A stretch of DNA of 64,000 bases from Subtercola frigoramans (GTDB lineage Bacteria; Actinomycetota; Actinomycetes; Actinomycetales; Microbacteriaceae). Location of the stretch: contig NZ_JAFBBU010000001.1 of assembly GCF_016907385.1 (NCBI RefSeq), positions 496,001 through 560,000 on the forward strand, written 5' to 3'. A program made the position numbers and the translations under genes. Under the pieces are notes generated by a model, which saw only the letters and a list, made by a program, of their open reading frames with translations, was not told the origin of the DNA and ran no database searches. Numbering within the stretch: the stretch's first letter is position 1; each line of letters begins with the position of its first letter. This document shows positions 25,754-33,773 of this stretch, piece by piece.

Positions 25754-25842
25754 ACTCCTTCCCGGATCCCAATCGATGATGTAATGCATGTGTGGCCGTT
25801 TTCCTTGCGACCTCTCCGACCAAAGGTGATCGAGTCAGAACG

Positions 25843-26892
25843 ATGGCGTATTCCAGCAGCTGGGAAAGGTTCGTCGAAACCGAATCCGTGAACGGCGTCC
25901 GGCTCCCGATTGCTGCTTCGTGGGCACGGTCAGTCGAGTCGAACCCGCTCGAACCATCGATCGAGGTACACCGCGAACCAGACCGAGACGACGTGCTGCT
26001 CCGCGCGGCACGCGGAGTACTCGACAGTGTGGAAGAAGCGCTCGCCAGCACCACCACCTGGGTCTCCCTGGCGGATTCGAACGGCATCGTCATCTACGAG
26101 TGGTCGTCGACTTCGAGCCTTCATCACCGACTCGAGAACGCGTCTGTCATCAAAGGCACGCTCCTGGAGGAGCATGCGGTAGGAACGAACGGAGTCGGAC
26201 TGGCCCTGGCCACCGGGGCCTCCTCTCGAGTCAGGGGAGCGGAGCACCTGAATCCCGCCTGGCACGACCTCGTCTGTGTCGCAGCCCCCCTCGTACATCC
26301 GCTGTCGCGCGAAGTGATCGGTATCGCCAACATCACAGCGCTTGTCGCTGAAGAGAACCAGCACGTGAAAATCGCGTTGAACTCCCTGACCTCGGGCATT
26401 CAGGATTCGTTCGCCTCAGGCCTTCGAACGCGGCACCAACGACTGCTCGATGCTCATCTCCGAGTGACGAGGGCGACTCCTCTGATGGTGATCACCCTCG
26501 ATGGCCACACCATGATCGCTGAGAACTCCACGGAACTCGCCGGGTTCGACCGCGACCTGATCTGGAGCCTCATCGAGCGCACCGGGGCCTCCGCCACCCA
26601 GCTCACACTCCCGAGTGGTCAGCGGGTGCGACTCTTTCCGGTCGATAACACCGACATTTCGGCGGGTTGCTCGCTCGTGTTCGGGGCACCGATCGGCGCC
26701 CACACCGATCGCTACCGTCTGCATGATGCAAAATGGCGTTCACTCGGGCCCATCGAACAATCCGAGCGGGATGTCATCGTCTCTGTACTCAGAGAGGTCG
26801 AGGGGAACAAATCGATCGCTGCAGACCGGCTGCAGATCTCGCGAGGAACGCTCTACGAGCGCCTCAGGCGTTATGGCTTGGAAGAGATCTGA
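25843..26892 (+). CDS. GAF-domain regulator with Fis-type HTH (AcoR-like, no AAA+ domain), 1
   Basis: A 349-residue regulator. Residues about 60-210 form a GAF-like sensor ('TTTWVSLADSNGIVIYEW', 'GTNGVGLALATGASSRVRGAEHLNPAWHDLVCVAAPLVHPLSREVIGIANIT'), which is the N-terminal half of AcoR-type activators. The C-terminus (about 310-349, 'EGNKSIAADRLQISRGTLYERLRRYGL') is the Fis/NtrC-type helix-turn-helix. Between them no Walker A, GAFTGA or other sigma54-interaction motif is present, and the protein is about half the length of AcoR. It therefore cannot act by the sigma54 route. Divergent from the Zn alcohol dehydrogenase, and 60 bp from a convergent paralogue. Confidence 0.85.
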   Translation: MAYSSSWERFVETESVNGVRLPIAASWARSVESNPLEPSIEVHREPDRDDVLLRAARGVLDSVEEALASTTTWVSLADSNGIVIYEWSSTSSLHHRLENASVIKGTLLEEHAVGTNGVGLALATGASSRVRGAEHLNPAWHDLVCVAAPLVHPLSREVIGIANITALVAEENQHVKIALNSLTSGIQDSFASGLRTRHQRLLDAHLRVTRATPLMVITLDGHTMIAENSTELAGFDRDLIWSLIERTGASATQLTLPSGQRVRLFPVDNTDISAGCSLVFGAPIGAHTDRYRLHDAKWRSLGPIEQSERDVIVSVLREVEGNKSIAADRLQISRGTLYERLRRYGLEEI

Positions 26893-26903
26893 CGAGGTTT
26901 CCT

Positions 26904-26960
26904 GGCCTCTGAGGTCTCTTGAGCTGCGCTACTCCGCACAGCTCGAATGGATCAGAGGCC
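26904..26960. terminator. Bidirectional hairpin between the two convergent regulators
   Basis: GGCCTCTGA (26904-26912) pairs with TCAGAGGCC (26952-26960), with a nested GAGCTG/CAGCTC stem inside. The right arm overlaps the last codons of regulator 2. Confidence 0.6.
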
Positions 26961-27992
26961 GTAGCGTCGAAGACGCTCGTAGAGCGTTCCTCGCGAGATC
27001 TGCAGCTTGGCTGCTGCTTCTGACTTGTTGCCGCCGGTCGAATGCAGTGCGGCGAGGATGACCTCGAACTCGGCCTGTTCGAGTGGACCCAGCCGCTCGC
27101 GGCGACCCTTCTGGACTTCGATTGCGGCGAGCCCGCCTGCCCCGACAAGCTCTGCAACCCTGCGGCCGGGTTCGAAGACCAGCGAGCAGCCCTCTGAGAG
27201 TCGACCCCGCACGACGGGGATCAGTTGCAGTCGTTGCCCCGAAGGCAGTGAGAGTTCGGTCGCCAGCGGCCCGACGCTCTCGATCAGTTCCCAGATGGAC
27301 TGGCGGTCGATCAGTGCGCCCAGGTCGTCTTCGACGATCATGGTAAACGCATCGAGGGTCACGACAGGCCCCCGGGATTGTTGCCGTACGCGCAGGTGCG
27401 CATCGAGCAGACGCTGGTGCCGGGTGCGCGATCTCGCAAGCAAGCCGTGCTGAATGCCGGCGACCATCGAGTTGAGCGTGATCTTGAGGTGCTGGTTCTG
27501 CTCCGCAACGAGGCAGGTGATGTTCACCACGCCCATCATGGTCTTTGTCACTGGGTGGATGATCGGGCTGGCGCCGCACGCGAACGGATGCCAACTCTCG
27601 TTGTAGTGTTCGGAGCCCTTCACCAGAGTGCGGCTCCGTCTGGCAAGCGCGGTACCGACGCCGTTCGCACCAGCATGCGTCTCGGTGAGATCGGCTCCAG
27701 CCTCGACATCGGCGCGCGACATGAGGTTCTTCACGTGGGAATTCGAGGCCCATTCGTACGTGATGACGCCAGAGGCATCGGCAACGGCCAGCCACGTCGT
27801 CGTATCGGCGAGGGCGTCTTCTGTCGAACGAAGCACATCGTGGGCAGAGCGCATCAGCTCCTGGCTCAACTCGAACGGGCTCAGCTCCAGAGAATCGGTG
27901 CCGCGATCCTTCGCCTGCACCAAAGCGTTTGGTGCAGTGTTTCTGGCGTCAAGCTCCCTGACGAATGATTCCCAGCTGACCGCACTGTTCAT
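26952..27992 (-). CDS. GAF-domain regulator with Fis-type HTH (AcoR-like, no AAA+ domain), 2
   Basis: A 346-residue paralogue of the convergent regulator, alignable over its whole length: start 'MNSAVSWESFVREL', GAF region 'TTTWLAVADASGVITYEWASNS', 'GANGVGTALARRSRTLVKGSEHYNESWHPFACGASPIIHPVTKTMMGVVNIT', and C-terminal HTH 'GGNKSEAAAKLQISRGTLYERLRRYGL'. The recognition helix is nearly identical in both proteins, so they should bind the same DNA element. The GAF pockets differ, so the ligands may differ. Again no AAA+ core. ATG 27992 has GAAAGG 7 bp upstream. Divergent from monooxygenase 2, with two operators in the shared gap. Confidence 0.85.
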   Translation of the reverse strand: MNSAVSWESFVRELDARNTAPNALVQAKDRGTDSLELSPFELSQELMRSAHDVLRSTEDALADTTTWLAVADASGVITYEWASNSHVKNLMSRADVEAGADLTETHAGANGVGTALARRSRTLVKGSEHYNESWHPFACGASPIIHPVTKTMMGVVNITCLVAEQNQHLKITLNSMVAGIQHGLLARSRTRHQRLLDAHLRVRQQSRGPVVTLDAFTMIVEDDLGALIDRQSIWELIESVGPLATELSLPSGQRLQLIPVVRGRLSEGCSLVFEPGRRVAELVGAGGLAAIEVQKGRRERLGPLEQAEFEVILAALHSTGGNKSEAAAKLQISRGTLYERLRRYGL

Positions 27993-28066
27993 GCCCAACC
28001 TTTCGCAGTCGCGCGTCGTCGCGTGACCACTCAGTATCTTGCGGCGGGGCTGTAGAGGGCCTGAAC

Positions 28067-28083
28067 TGTTCAGTTATTGAACA
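28067..28083 (+). promoter_or_regulatory. Operator-like inverted repeat, copy 5 (perfect)
   Basis: TGTTCA-GTTAT-TGAACA, perfectly symmetric half-sites, between regulator 2 and monooxygenase 2. It is preceded by CTGAAC, giving an overlapping CTGAAC-TG-TTCAG palindrome. Confidence 0.65.
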
Positions 28084-28106
28084 GCTCGGAGATATCGAGC
28101 CGGGAA

Positions 28107-28123
28107 TGTTCGGTTAGTGAACA
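28107..28123 (+). promoter_or_regulatory. Operator-like inverted repeat, copy 6
   Basis: TGTTCG-GTTAG-TGAACA, 40 bp (about four helical turns) from copy 5 and 76 bp before the monooxygenase 2 ATG. Confidence 0.65.
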
Positions 28124-28198
28124 AGACGCACTGATGGATGGCTAGCGGAGGAAGTATCGGAATTCGTGAATGAGCCATTCAACGGAGAAAGGAATACC

Positions 28199-29299
28199 AT
28201 GAAAATCGGTCTGTTCGGAATGCCGCTGCACCCGCCGACGCGGAATCGCGGAGAAGTTTATGTAGAGGATGCGGAGAGAGTCATCCTGGCTGACAAGCTG
28301 GGGTTCGAGGAGGTCTTCATCGGGGAGCACGTCTCCTGCACGACGGAGCCCATCCCCGCGCCGATGATGTTCCTCGCGTCGCTCATCAGCCGTACGAAGA
28401 ACATCAAGCTCGGCACCGGAGTGCTTGCGCTGCCCAACCACCACCCAGCCCTCGTCGCGGCCGAAGCTGCGATGTTCGACCACCTGAGCAACGGGCGATT
28501 CCTGATGGGTATCGGTCCGGGCGGTCTTGCCAGCGACATGGAGCTCTTCGATGTGCTCGATGGCCAGATCCGCAATGAGAAGATGATGGAGTCGATCGAC
28601 ATCATCCTCGACCTCTGGAAGACCGACCCTCCCTATGCGGTCAAGACGAAGCACTACGAATTCGGAATCGGCGCAACTGTGATTCCTGAGCTGGGCGTAG
28701 GCACCATCGGTAAGCCGCTCCAGCAGCCGCACCCACCGATCTTCTCGACCGCTATGTCGCCGTTCTCGGGCAGCGTCAAGACCGCTGTCGAGCGTGGCTG
28801 GGCGCCGATGACCGCCAACTTCTGCCCACAGTTCGTGGTTCAGAGCCACTGGCAGAAGTACGTCGAAGGCTGCGAGTCAATCGGCGTAGAGGCGACCGGT
28901 GACGAGTGGCGCGTGTCGCGCAACATGGTCATCGCCAGCACCGACGCCGAGGCGAAGGACAGGGTCTTCGACCCCAATGGTGGTAACTACTACTACTTCT
29001 CGTACCTCTGGGAAGTCCTGAAGGCGGCAAACTACACCGCGGTCATGAAGCAGGACCCCTCGACTCCAGACGAAGACCTCACCGTCGACGACCTGATCGA
29101 GAGCATGGTCATCTACGGCTCGCCCGACACGGTGACTGAGAAGCTGCAGGCGTTCCGTGAGTCCACGGGTCCGTTCGGCACCCTGCTCCTGTCGATGATG
29201 GATGGCAGTGGCGTCAACGAGGAGCGCGAGCGCGAGACGATGACTCTTCTTGCGAACGAGGTAGCTCCTCGCTTCCAGGGACAGCCCGCCCTGGCCTAG
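28199..29299 (+). CDS. Luciferase-like (LLM class) flavin-dependent monooxygenase 2
   Basis: A 366-residue paralogue of the monooxygenase at 5021: 'MKIGLFGMPLHPPTRNRGEVYVEDAERVILADKLGFEEVFIGEHVS', 'IKLGTGVLALPNHHPALVAAEAAMFDHLSNGRFLMGIGPGGLASDMELF' and 'IYGSPDTVTEKLQAFRESTGPFGTLLLSMMDG'. The 'MPLHPP' start and 'GEH' motif place it in the same LLM subgroup. Needs a reductase to supply reduced FMN: either the flavin reductase at 34972 in the same gene block or that of module 1. ATG 28199 follows GGAGAAAGG. It is a single-gene transcript between two regulon operators and an exceptionally strong hairpin. Confidence 0.88.
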   Translation: MKIGLFGMPLHPPTRNRGEVYVEDAERVILADKLGFEEVFIGEHVSCTTEPIPAPMMFLASLISRTKNIKLGTGVLALPNHHPALVAAEAAMFDHLSNGRFLMGIGPGGLASDMELFDVLDGQIRNEKMMESIDIILDLWKTDPPYAVKTKHYEFGIGATVIPELGVGTIGKPLQQPHPPIFSTAMSPFSGSVKTAVERGWAPMTANFCPQFVVQSHWQKYVEGCESIGVEATGDEWRVSRNMVIASTDAEAKDRVFDPNGGNYYYFSYLWEVLKAANYTAVMKQDPSTPDEDLTVDDLIESMVIYGSPDTVTEKLQAFRESTGPFGTLLLSMMDGSGVNEERERETMTLLANEVAPRFQGQPALA

Positions 29300-29304
29300 T
29301 CGCA

Positions 29305-29352
29305 ACACAGAGAAGGGGCCCGGAGCATTCGCTCCGGGCTCCTTCTCTGTGT
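29305..29352. terminator. Strong bidirectional terminator
   Basis: An almost perfect 22-bp stem (one G-T wobble) around an ATTC loop. The left arm begins ACACAGAGAAGG at 29305 and the right arm ends at 29352. It lies between convergent monooxygenase 2 and aldehyde dehydrogenase 2. Confidence 0.88.
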
Positions 29353-29376
29353 CAGCTTCGCGCGGTGCCGGAACGG

Positions 29377-30750
29377 CTATGCGGGGATGCGAACAAGTTT
29401 CTTGTTGGCGAACTCGTACATGCCGTAGCGCGACAACTCCCGGCCGACCCCGGATCGCTTCACGCCGCCGAAGGGCAGGTCTGGAGCGCTCCTGCTGATG
29501 CCGTTGATCCAGACCATGCCGAAGTCGAGATCTTCGGCGGCTGCCCTCAGGCTCGCGTCATCGGTGCCGAAGAGTGAGGCGGCGAGGCCGAAGGGTGACG
29601 TATTGGCAAGCGCAACAGCTTCTCCGAGGTCGGCCACCCGGTACACGACGGCCACCGGGCCGAAGAGTTCTTCGCTGTAGGCACGCATCTCCGGCGTCAC
29701 ATCAGCAAGAACGGTCGGTTTGAAGAAGTTGCCAGGGCCTGCAACGCGACCGCCTGCGACGAGGATCGTTGCTCCTGCCTCGACCGCATCGGCGACCTGG
29801 CCCTCCAGCTCATCGACGGCGACCGCCGTCGACAAGGGGCCGAGCACTGTCGACTCCGACAGCGGGTCACCGGGCTGGTACTTTTCGATCGCCAGGGCGA
29901 ACTGCCGGACGAATTCGTCGTAGGCGCTCTCCACGACGATGAATCGCTTCGACGCGGTGCACACCTGACCGGCGTTGGTCATTCTGCCGATGGCGGCGGC
30001 CTGGGCTGCGGCCTTCATGTCGGCAGGGTCGACAACGATGAAGGGATCTGATCCTCCGAGCTCCAGCACATACTTCTTCATGTGTCGGCCGGCGATCTCC
30101 CCGACGGCAGAGCCCGCGCGCTCCGACCCGGTGAGAGAGACACCCTGTATTCGGTCATCGGCCAGCATCGTCGCGACTTGGTCGTTTGTGGCGAACACGT
30201 TCGTGTAGACCCCGGCCGGCACGCCCGCATCCCTGAGGATCTCTGCGATTGCGAGGGCGGACCGAGGGCAGTTCGGAGCGTGCTTCAGAATGATGGCGTT
30301 GCCCAGCATCAGGTTGGGGGCAATGAAGCGTGCGGCCTGGTAGTACGGAAAGTTCCAGGGCATGATGCCCAGGAGCACGCCGATCGAATCCGTTCTGACC
30401 CACGCTTCGCCGCCGCCCATGATCTCGAGTCGCTCGTCTTCGAGGAACTTCTCGGCATTGTCTGCAAAATAGTCGAAGATGGATGCCCAGATGGAGACTT
30501 CGCCGCGCGCCTGCACAATGGGCTTACCCATCTCGGCGGTCACAATCGAAGCCAGGGACTCCGATCGTTCGCGGCAGAGCTCTGCTGCCCGCTTGATGAT
30601 CACCCGACGGTCAGCGAGTGGAGCGGATCTCCAGAGGCGGTAACCATGACTCGCCTCGGCGAGGATGGGCTCGATCTCCAGGTCTCCCAGAGTCTCGAAC
30701 TGCTGTTCCACTTCTCCCGTGGCTGGGTTGATCGATTGGTAGTGACTCAC
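29377..30750 (-). CDS. NAD(P)-dependent aldehyde dehydrogenase, succinate-semialdehyde dehydrogenase-like (paralogue)
   Basis: A 457-residue aldehyde dehydrogenase with C264 ('NAGQVCTASKRF') and E230 ('VLELGGSDPF'). It aligns throughout with the enzyme at 6784 (shared 'GVLLGIMPWNFPYYQ', 'HAPNCPRSAL', 'GVSLTGSERAG', 'LPFGGVKRSGVGREL'), so the two monooxygenase modules each carry a related dehydrogenase. GTG 30750 has GAGGAGG 5-6 bp upstream, which decides the start over the longer frame. Divergent from the beta-oxidation operon across a 199-bp gap with one operator. Inference: it makes the carboxylic acid that the CoA transferase activates. Confidence 0.88.
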   Translation of the reverse strand: MSHYQSINPATGEVEQQFETLGDLEIEPILAEASHGYRLWRSAPLADRRVIIKRAAELCRERSESLASIVTAEMGKPIVQARGEVSIWASIFDYFADNAEKFLEDERLEIMGGGEAWVRTDSIGVLLGIMPWNFPYYQAARFIAPNLMLGNAIILKHAPNCPRSALAIAEILRDAGVPAGVYTNVFATNDQVATMLADDRIQGVSLTGSERAGSAVGEIAGRHMKKYVLELGGSDPFIVVDPADMKAAAQAAAIGRMTNAGQVCTASKRFIVVESAYDEFVRQFALAIEKYQPGDPLSESTVLGPLSTAVAVDELEGQVADAVEAGATILVAGGRVAGPGNFFKPTVLADVTPEMRAYSEELFGPVAVVYRVADLGEAVALANTSPFGLAASLFGTDDASLRAAAEDLDFGMVWINGISRSAPDLPFGGVKRSGVGRELSRYGMYEFANKKLVRIPA

Positions 30751-30822
30751 CGATGCCTCCTCGACATAGACCTGACTAGAGCGTCGCGAAGGATTGCGCA
30801 CCCTTTCAGATTGTCGGTGGCC

Positions 30823-30838
30823 GGGCGCGATCGCGCCC
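30823..30838. promoter_or_regulatory. Perfect 16-bp palindrome in the divergent promoter
   Basis: GGGCGCGA/TCGCGCCC, followed at once by CCCC-atcaa-GGGG. It sits between aldehyde dehydrogenase 2 and the enoyl-CoA hydratase gene, about 30 bp from operator copy 7. Could be a second regulator site or a structured leader. Confidence 0.4.
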
Positions 30839-30854
30839 CATCAAGGGGCCGAAA

Positions 30855-30871
30855 TGGTCAAGAACTGCACA
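30855..30871 (+). promoter_or_regulatory. Operator-like inverted repeat, copy 7
   Basis: TGGTCA-AGAAC-TGCACA, one mismatch to the element, 79 bp before the enoyl-CoA hydratase ATG and 105 bp before aldehyde dehydrogenase 2. A lone TGTTCA half-site follows at 30898-30903. Confidence 0.5.
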
Positions 30872-30949
30872 GTCAGCGTGTGCGGTGTCGCCGATCGTGT
30901 TCACTGGCATCTCAAGGTCGCAAAGACGCGGAAAGGACGCAGACAGCAC

Positions 30950-31702
30950 ATGACATCGATCCAGATCGACGAAGCAGAAGATCGCGTGTTTGCTCGGATC
31001 GTTCGCCCGGAGACGCGCAACGCGATCGACCGGGAGATGGTCGAAGAGCTGCACGCACTCTGCGCATCACTTGAATCCGAACCGCGGGTGCTGATTCTCT
31101 CGGGAACCGACACCGAACGAAACGCCGTGTTCGCCTCGGGTGCCGACATTCGCGAATTGCGCTACCGGCGGCGTGACCAGGCCCTGTCAGGGATCAATTC
31201 CAGCCTGTTCGACCGCATAGCAAAGCTCCCGCTCCCTGTGATCGCAGCCGTCGACGGCTTCGCGCTCGGTGGAGGTGCCGAACTGGCGATGGCTGCCGAT
31301 TTCCGCATTGCGACCCCGCGCGCCCGCTTCGGCAATCCGGAGACCGGTCTCGGAATCATGGCAGCAGCCGGCGCCACCTGGCGGCTGCGCGAACTCGTCG
31401 GCATCGCCGTCGCCACGGAGATCCTCCTTGCCGGCCGCATCCTCGACGCCCGCGAGGCTCTTGCGCTGCGGCTCATCACTGAGATCCATGAACCAGAAGA
31501 CCTGCTGAACGCAGCATCCCGCCTTGCCGACCGTATCGTCGCCCAGGACCCCCTCGCCGTGCGGATCACAAAGATGGTCATGCACATGCCGAGATCGTCG
31601 CACCCGTACGTGGACGACCTGGCCCAGGCGGTGCTCTTCGAAGCCGACGGCAAAGAGCAGCGGATGACGGCGTTCTTGAATCGAAAAGGAACCGAGAGAT
31701 GA
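30950..31702 (+). CDS. Enoyl-CoA hydratase/isomerase family protein
   Basis: A 250-residue crotonase-fold enzyme adding water across the 2,3 double bond of an enoyl-CoA. The oxyanion loops are 'FASGADIREL' and 'AVDGFALGGGAELAMAADFRIA'. Both catalytic glutamates are present, E111 ('GGAELAMA') and E131 ('GNPETGLGI'), as in true hydratases. ATG 30950 is preceded by AAAGGA at about 11 bp. It heads a tight plus-strand operon and overlaps the next gene by 4 bp (ATGA). Step 2 of the beta-oxidation set encoded here. Confidence 0.9.
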   Translation: MTSIQIDEAEDRVFARIVRPETRNAIDREMVEELHALCASLESEPRVLILSGTDTERNAVFASGADIRELRYRRRDQALSGINSSLFDRIAKLPLPVIAAVDGFALGGGAELAMAADFRIATPRARFGNPETGLGIMAAAGATWRLRELVGIAVATEILLAGRILDAREALALRLITEIHEPEDLLNAASRLADRIVAQDPLAVRITKMVMHMPRSSHPYVDDLAQAVLFEADGKEQRMTAFLNRKGTER

Positions 31703-32562
31703 CAGTCCCAGAGTATGTCGGAGTGTTGGGTGGCGGACGGATGGGCGCGGGCATCGCGCACGCCTTCCTGATTGCCGGAGCGAACGTCGTCGTCGTCGAG
31801 CAGACCGAGGAATGGGCCGAAGGCGCGAAAGGTCGCGTTCTCAGCAGTGTCAAGAACAGCGTCGCCCGCGGTGCCATGAGCGAGAGCGAAGACGATATCG
31901 CCAAGCGGTTCAGTGTGGCTACGACCCCGGACGCCTTCGCGAACGCAGGGCTCGTCGTGGAGGCGGTTCCAGAGCAGTTCGATCTGAAACTCGCGGCGCT
32001 CACGGGCGTTGAACGGGTGGTGGCCGACGATGCATGGATCGCCACGAACACGTCGTCGCTGTCGGTGCAGCGACTGGGCTCGCACCTGGGCACGCCGTCG
32101 CGTTTCGGCGGCCTCCACTTCTTCAATCCCGTTCCCGCGTCGACGCTCGTCGAAATCGTCGTGGCAGACACGACCTCCGACGACTACGCCATCCAGGCGG
32201 CCGGATGGGTGAAGGCGCTGGGTAAGACATCGATCACCGTGCGCGACAGTCCAGGATTCGCAAGCTCTCGACTTGGCCTCGCCATTGCTCTCGAAGCGAT
32301 GCGCATGGTCGAAGAGGGCGTGGCCAGCGCGGCCGACATCGATGTGGCCATGGAACTCGGGTACAAGCATCCGGTCGGGCCTCTGCGGACCTCCGACCTC
32401 GTCGGTCTCGACGTTCGGCTCGGGATCGCCGAGTACCTCTTCGACACCATTGGCCCGAGGTTCGAGCCACCCCAGATCCTTCGTGACCTGGTCGCCCTGG
32501 GTGACCTCGGGCGGAAGACGGGCAAGGGGTTCTTCGACTACGGCACAGAGGGTGCCAAGTGA
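31699..32562 (+). CDS. 3-hydroxyacyl-CoA (3-hydroxybutyryl-CoA) dehydrogenase
   Basis: A 287-residue NAD-dependent dehydrogenase. Rossmann motif 'GVLGGGRMGAGIAHAF', active-site region 'NTSSLSVQRL' and catalytic H140 in 'GGLHFFNPVP', then the dimerisation domain with 'DSPGFASSRLGLAIALEAMRMVEEGVASAADIDVAMELGYKHPVGPL'. The monofunctional size matches PaaH/Hbd enzymes acting on short chains. It overlaps both neighbours by 4 bp, so translation is coupled through three genes. Converts a 3-hydroxyacyl-CoA to the 3-ketoacyl-CoA used by the thiolase at 35507. Confidence 0.92.
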   Translation: MTVPEYVGVLGGGRMGAGIAHAFLIAGANVVVVEQTEEWAEGAKGRVLSSVKNSVARGAMSESEDDIAKRFSVATTPDAFANAGLVVEAVPEQFDLKLAALTGVERVVADDAWIATNTSSLSVQRLGSHLGTPSRFGGLHFFNPVPASTLVEIVVADTTSDDYAIQAAGWVKALGKTSITVRDSPGFASSRLGLAIALEAMRMVEEGVASAADIDVAMELGYKHPVGPLRTSDLVGLDVRLGIAEYLFDTIGPRFEPPQILRDLVALGDLGRKTGKGFFDYGTEGAK

Positions 32563-33773
32563 GCATGCACGAGTCCGTGTTCGGCAGGGAGGCGACAGGC
32601 CCTCTTGCCGGCCTGGTGATAGCCGACTTCTCGCGCGTTCTTGCCGGCCCGTACTGCACGATGCTGCTGGCAGACATGGGTGCCACGGTCATCAAGGTGG
32701 AGTCGCCTGCAGGCGACGAAACGCGTAACTACAAACCACCGGTTCTCGGCGACGAGTCGACGTACTTCCTCTCGGTGAATCGCAACAAGCGATCGATCGT
32801 GCTCGACCTCACCTCAGAGGACGACCGGATGATCGCCCATGACCTGGCCGCACGCGCCGATGTCGTCATCGAGAACTTCAAGCCGGGTGGTTTCGCCCGC
32901 TTCGGTCTCGGGTACAGTTCGATCGCCGCAGTGAACCCCTCAGTGATCTACGCGTCGATCACGGGCTTCGGTACTACGGGGGGTGCGGACCTGCCCGGTT
33001 ACGACCTTCTCGCCCAGGCGATCTCGGGAATGATGGATCTCACTGGTAACCCGGGAGGCGAGCCGTTCCGCGCCGGAGTCGCTGTGTTCGATGTCATGAC
33101 CGGATTGCATGCCTGCATCGGCATACTCGCAGCACTTCATCACCGGGACGTCACGGGTGAAGGCCAGCAGGTGGAGACGAACCTGCTCTCCTCTGCGCTT
33201 TCAGGCCTGGTCAACCAGACGGGTGCCTACGCCCTGTCTGGAACGGTGCCCACTCGCATGGGCAACGAACACCCGAGCCTTTATCCCTACGCGCCGTTCC
33301 CCACGTCAGACGGCCAGATCGTCATCGCTGTGGGCAACGATTCCCTGTTCCGCGCGCTCTGCGCCGGTATCGGCAGGGCTGAGCTCGGGGTCGACGAAAG
33401 ATTTGCGACAGCGCCGGCGCGCAATCACAATCGGGGCGAACTGCGACCGATCCTGGAAGAACTGCTCAGCGTGCGGACGGCAAGCGAATGGGCTGACCTT
33501 CTCCAGGCCACGGGCGTTCCCGCTGCCCCGATCCTCGATGTGAAGGGCGGAGTCGATACTGCTGCGCGACTCGGACTCGAACCCGTCGTGACTGCCGGTT
33601 CCGGCGCACGGGAACTGCCGGGCATCCGTAACCCCATCTCGTTCTCGCGCACTGCGCCGAGTTATGACTGGGCGCCCCCTTTGTTGAATGAAGGCCGGGT
33701 TGACGTACTCGACTGGCTCTACGGCCTGCCAGTCACACCAGAGAAGAGGAATCGTGACCGACCAACTGAATGA
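32559..33773 (+). CDS. Family III CoA transferase (CaiB/BaiF type)
   Basis: A 404-residue class III CoA transferase, which moves CoA from an acyl-CoA donor to a free carboxylic acid through an aspartyl anhydride. The catalytic Asp is D178 in 'AVFDVMTGLHACIGILAAL'. Also seen are 'IADFSRVLAGPYCTMLLADMGATVIKVE', 'DVVIENFKPGGFARFGLGY' and 'GYDLLAQAISGMMDLTG'. Start is GTG 32559, overlapping the previous stop (GTGA), or ATG 32565. In this operon no acyl-CoA ligase is present, so this enzyme is the likely activation step for the acid produced by aldehyde dehydrogenase 2. The tail overlaps the acyl-CoA dehydrogenase start by 20 bp. Confidence 0.9.
   Translation: MSMHESVFGREATGPLAGLVIADFSRVLAGPYCTMLLADMGATVIKVESPAGDETRNYKPPVLGDESTYFLSVNRNKRSIVLDLTSEDDRMIAHDLAARADVVIENFKPGGFARFGLGYSSIAAVNPSVIYASITGFGTTGGADLPGYDLLAQAISGMMDLTGNPGGEPFRAGVAVFDVMTGLHACIGILAALHHRDVTGEGQQVETNLLSSALSGLVNQTGAYALSGTVPTRMGNEHPSLYPYAPFPTSDGQIVIAVGNDSLFRALCAGIGRAELGVDERFATAPARNHNRGELRPILEELLSVRTASEWADLLQATGVPAAPILDVKGGVDTAARLGLEPVVTAGSGARELPGIRNPISFSRTAPSYDWAPPLLNEGRVDVLDWLYGLPVTPEKRNRDRPTE

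Larger units (their letters stand above)
25516..25842. promoter_or_regulatory. Divergent promoter region, alcohol dehydrogenase / regulator 1
   Basis: This 327-bp gap between divergent genes carries two regulon operators 85 bp apart (25652-25668 and 25737-25753). It also has a short palindrome TTTGTAACAAA (25721-25731) and is AT-rich around 25715-25760, as expected for promoters. The regulator could also start at GTG 25792, but alignment to its paralogue supports ATG 25843. Confidence 0.6.

Noticed and set aside
25843..27992. Sigma54-dependent enhancer-binding proteins
   Set aside because: No AAA+ domain, Walker A or GAFTGA motif is present and the proteins are too short.
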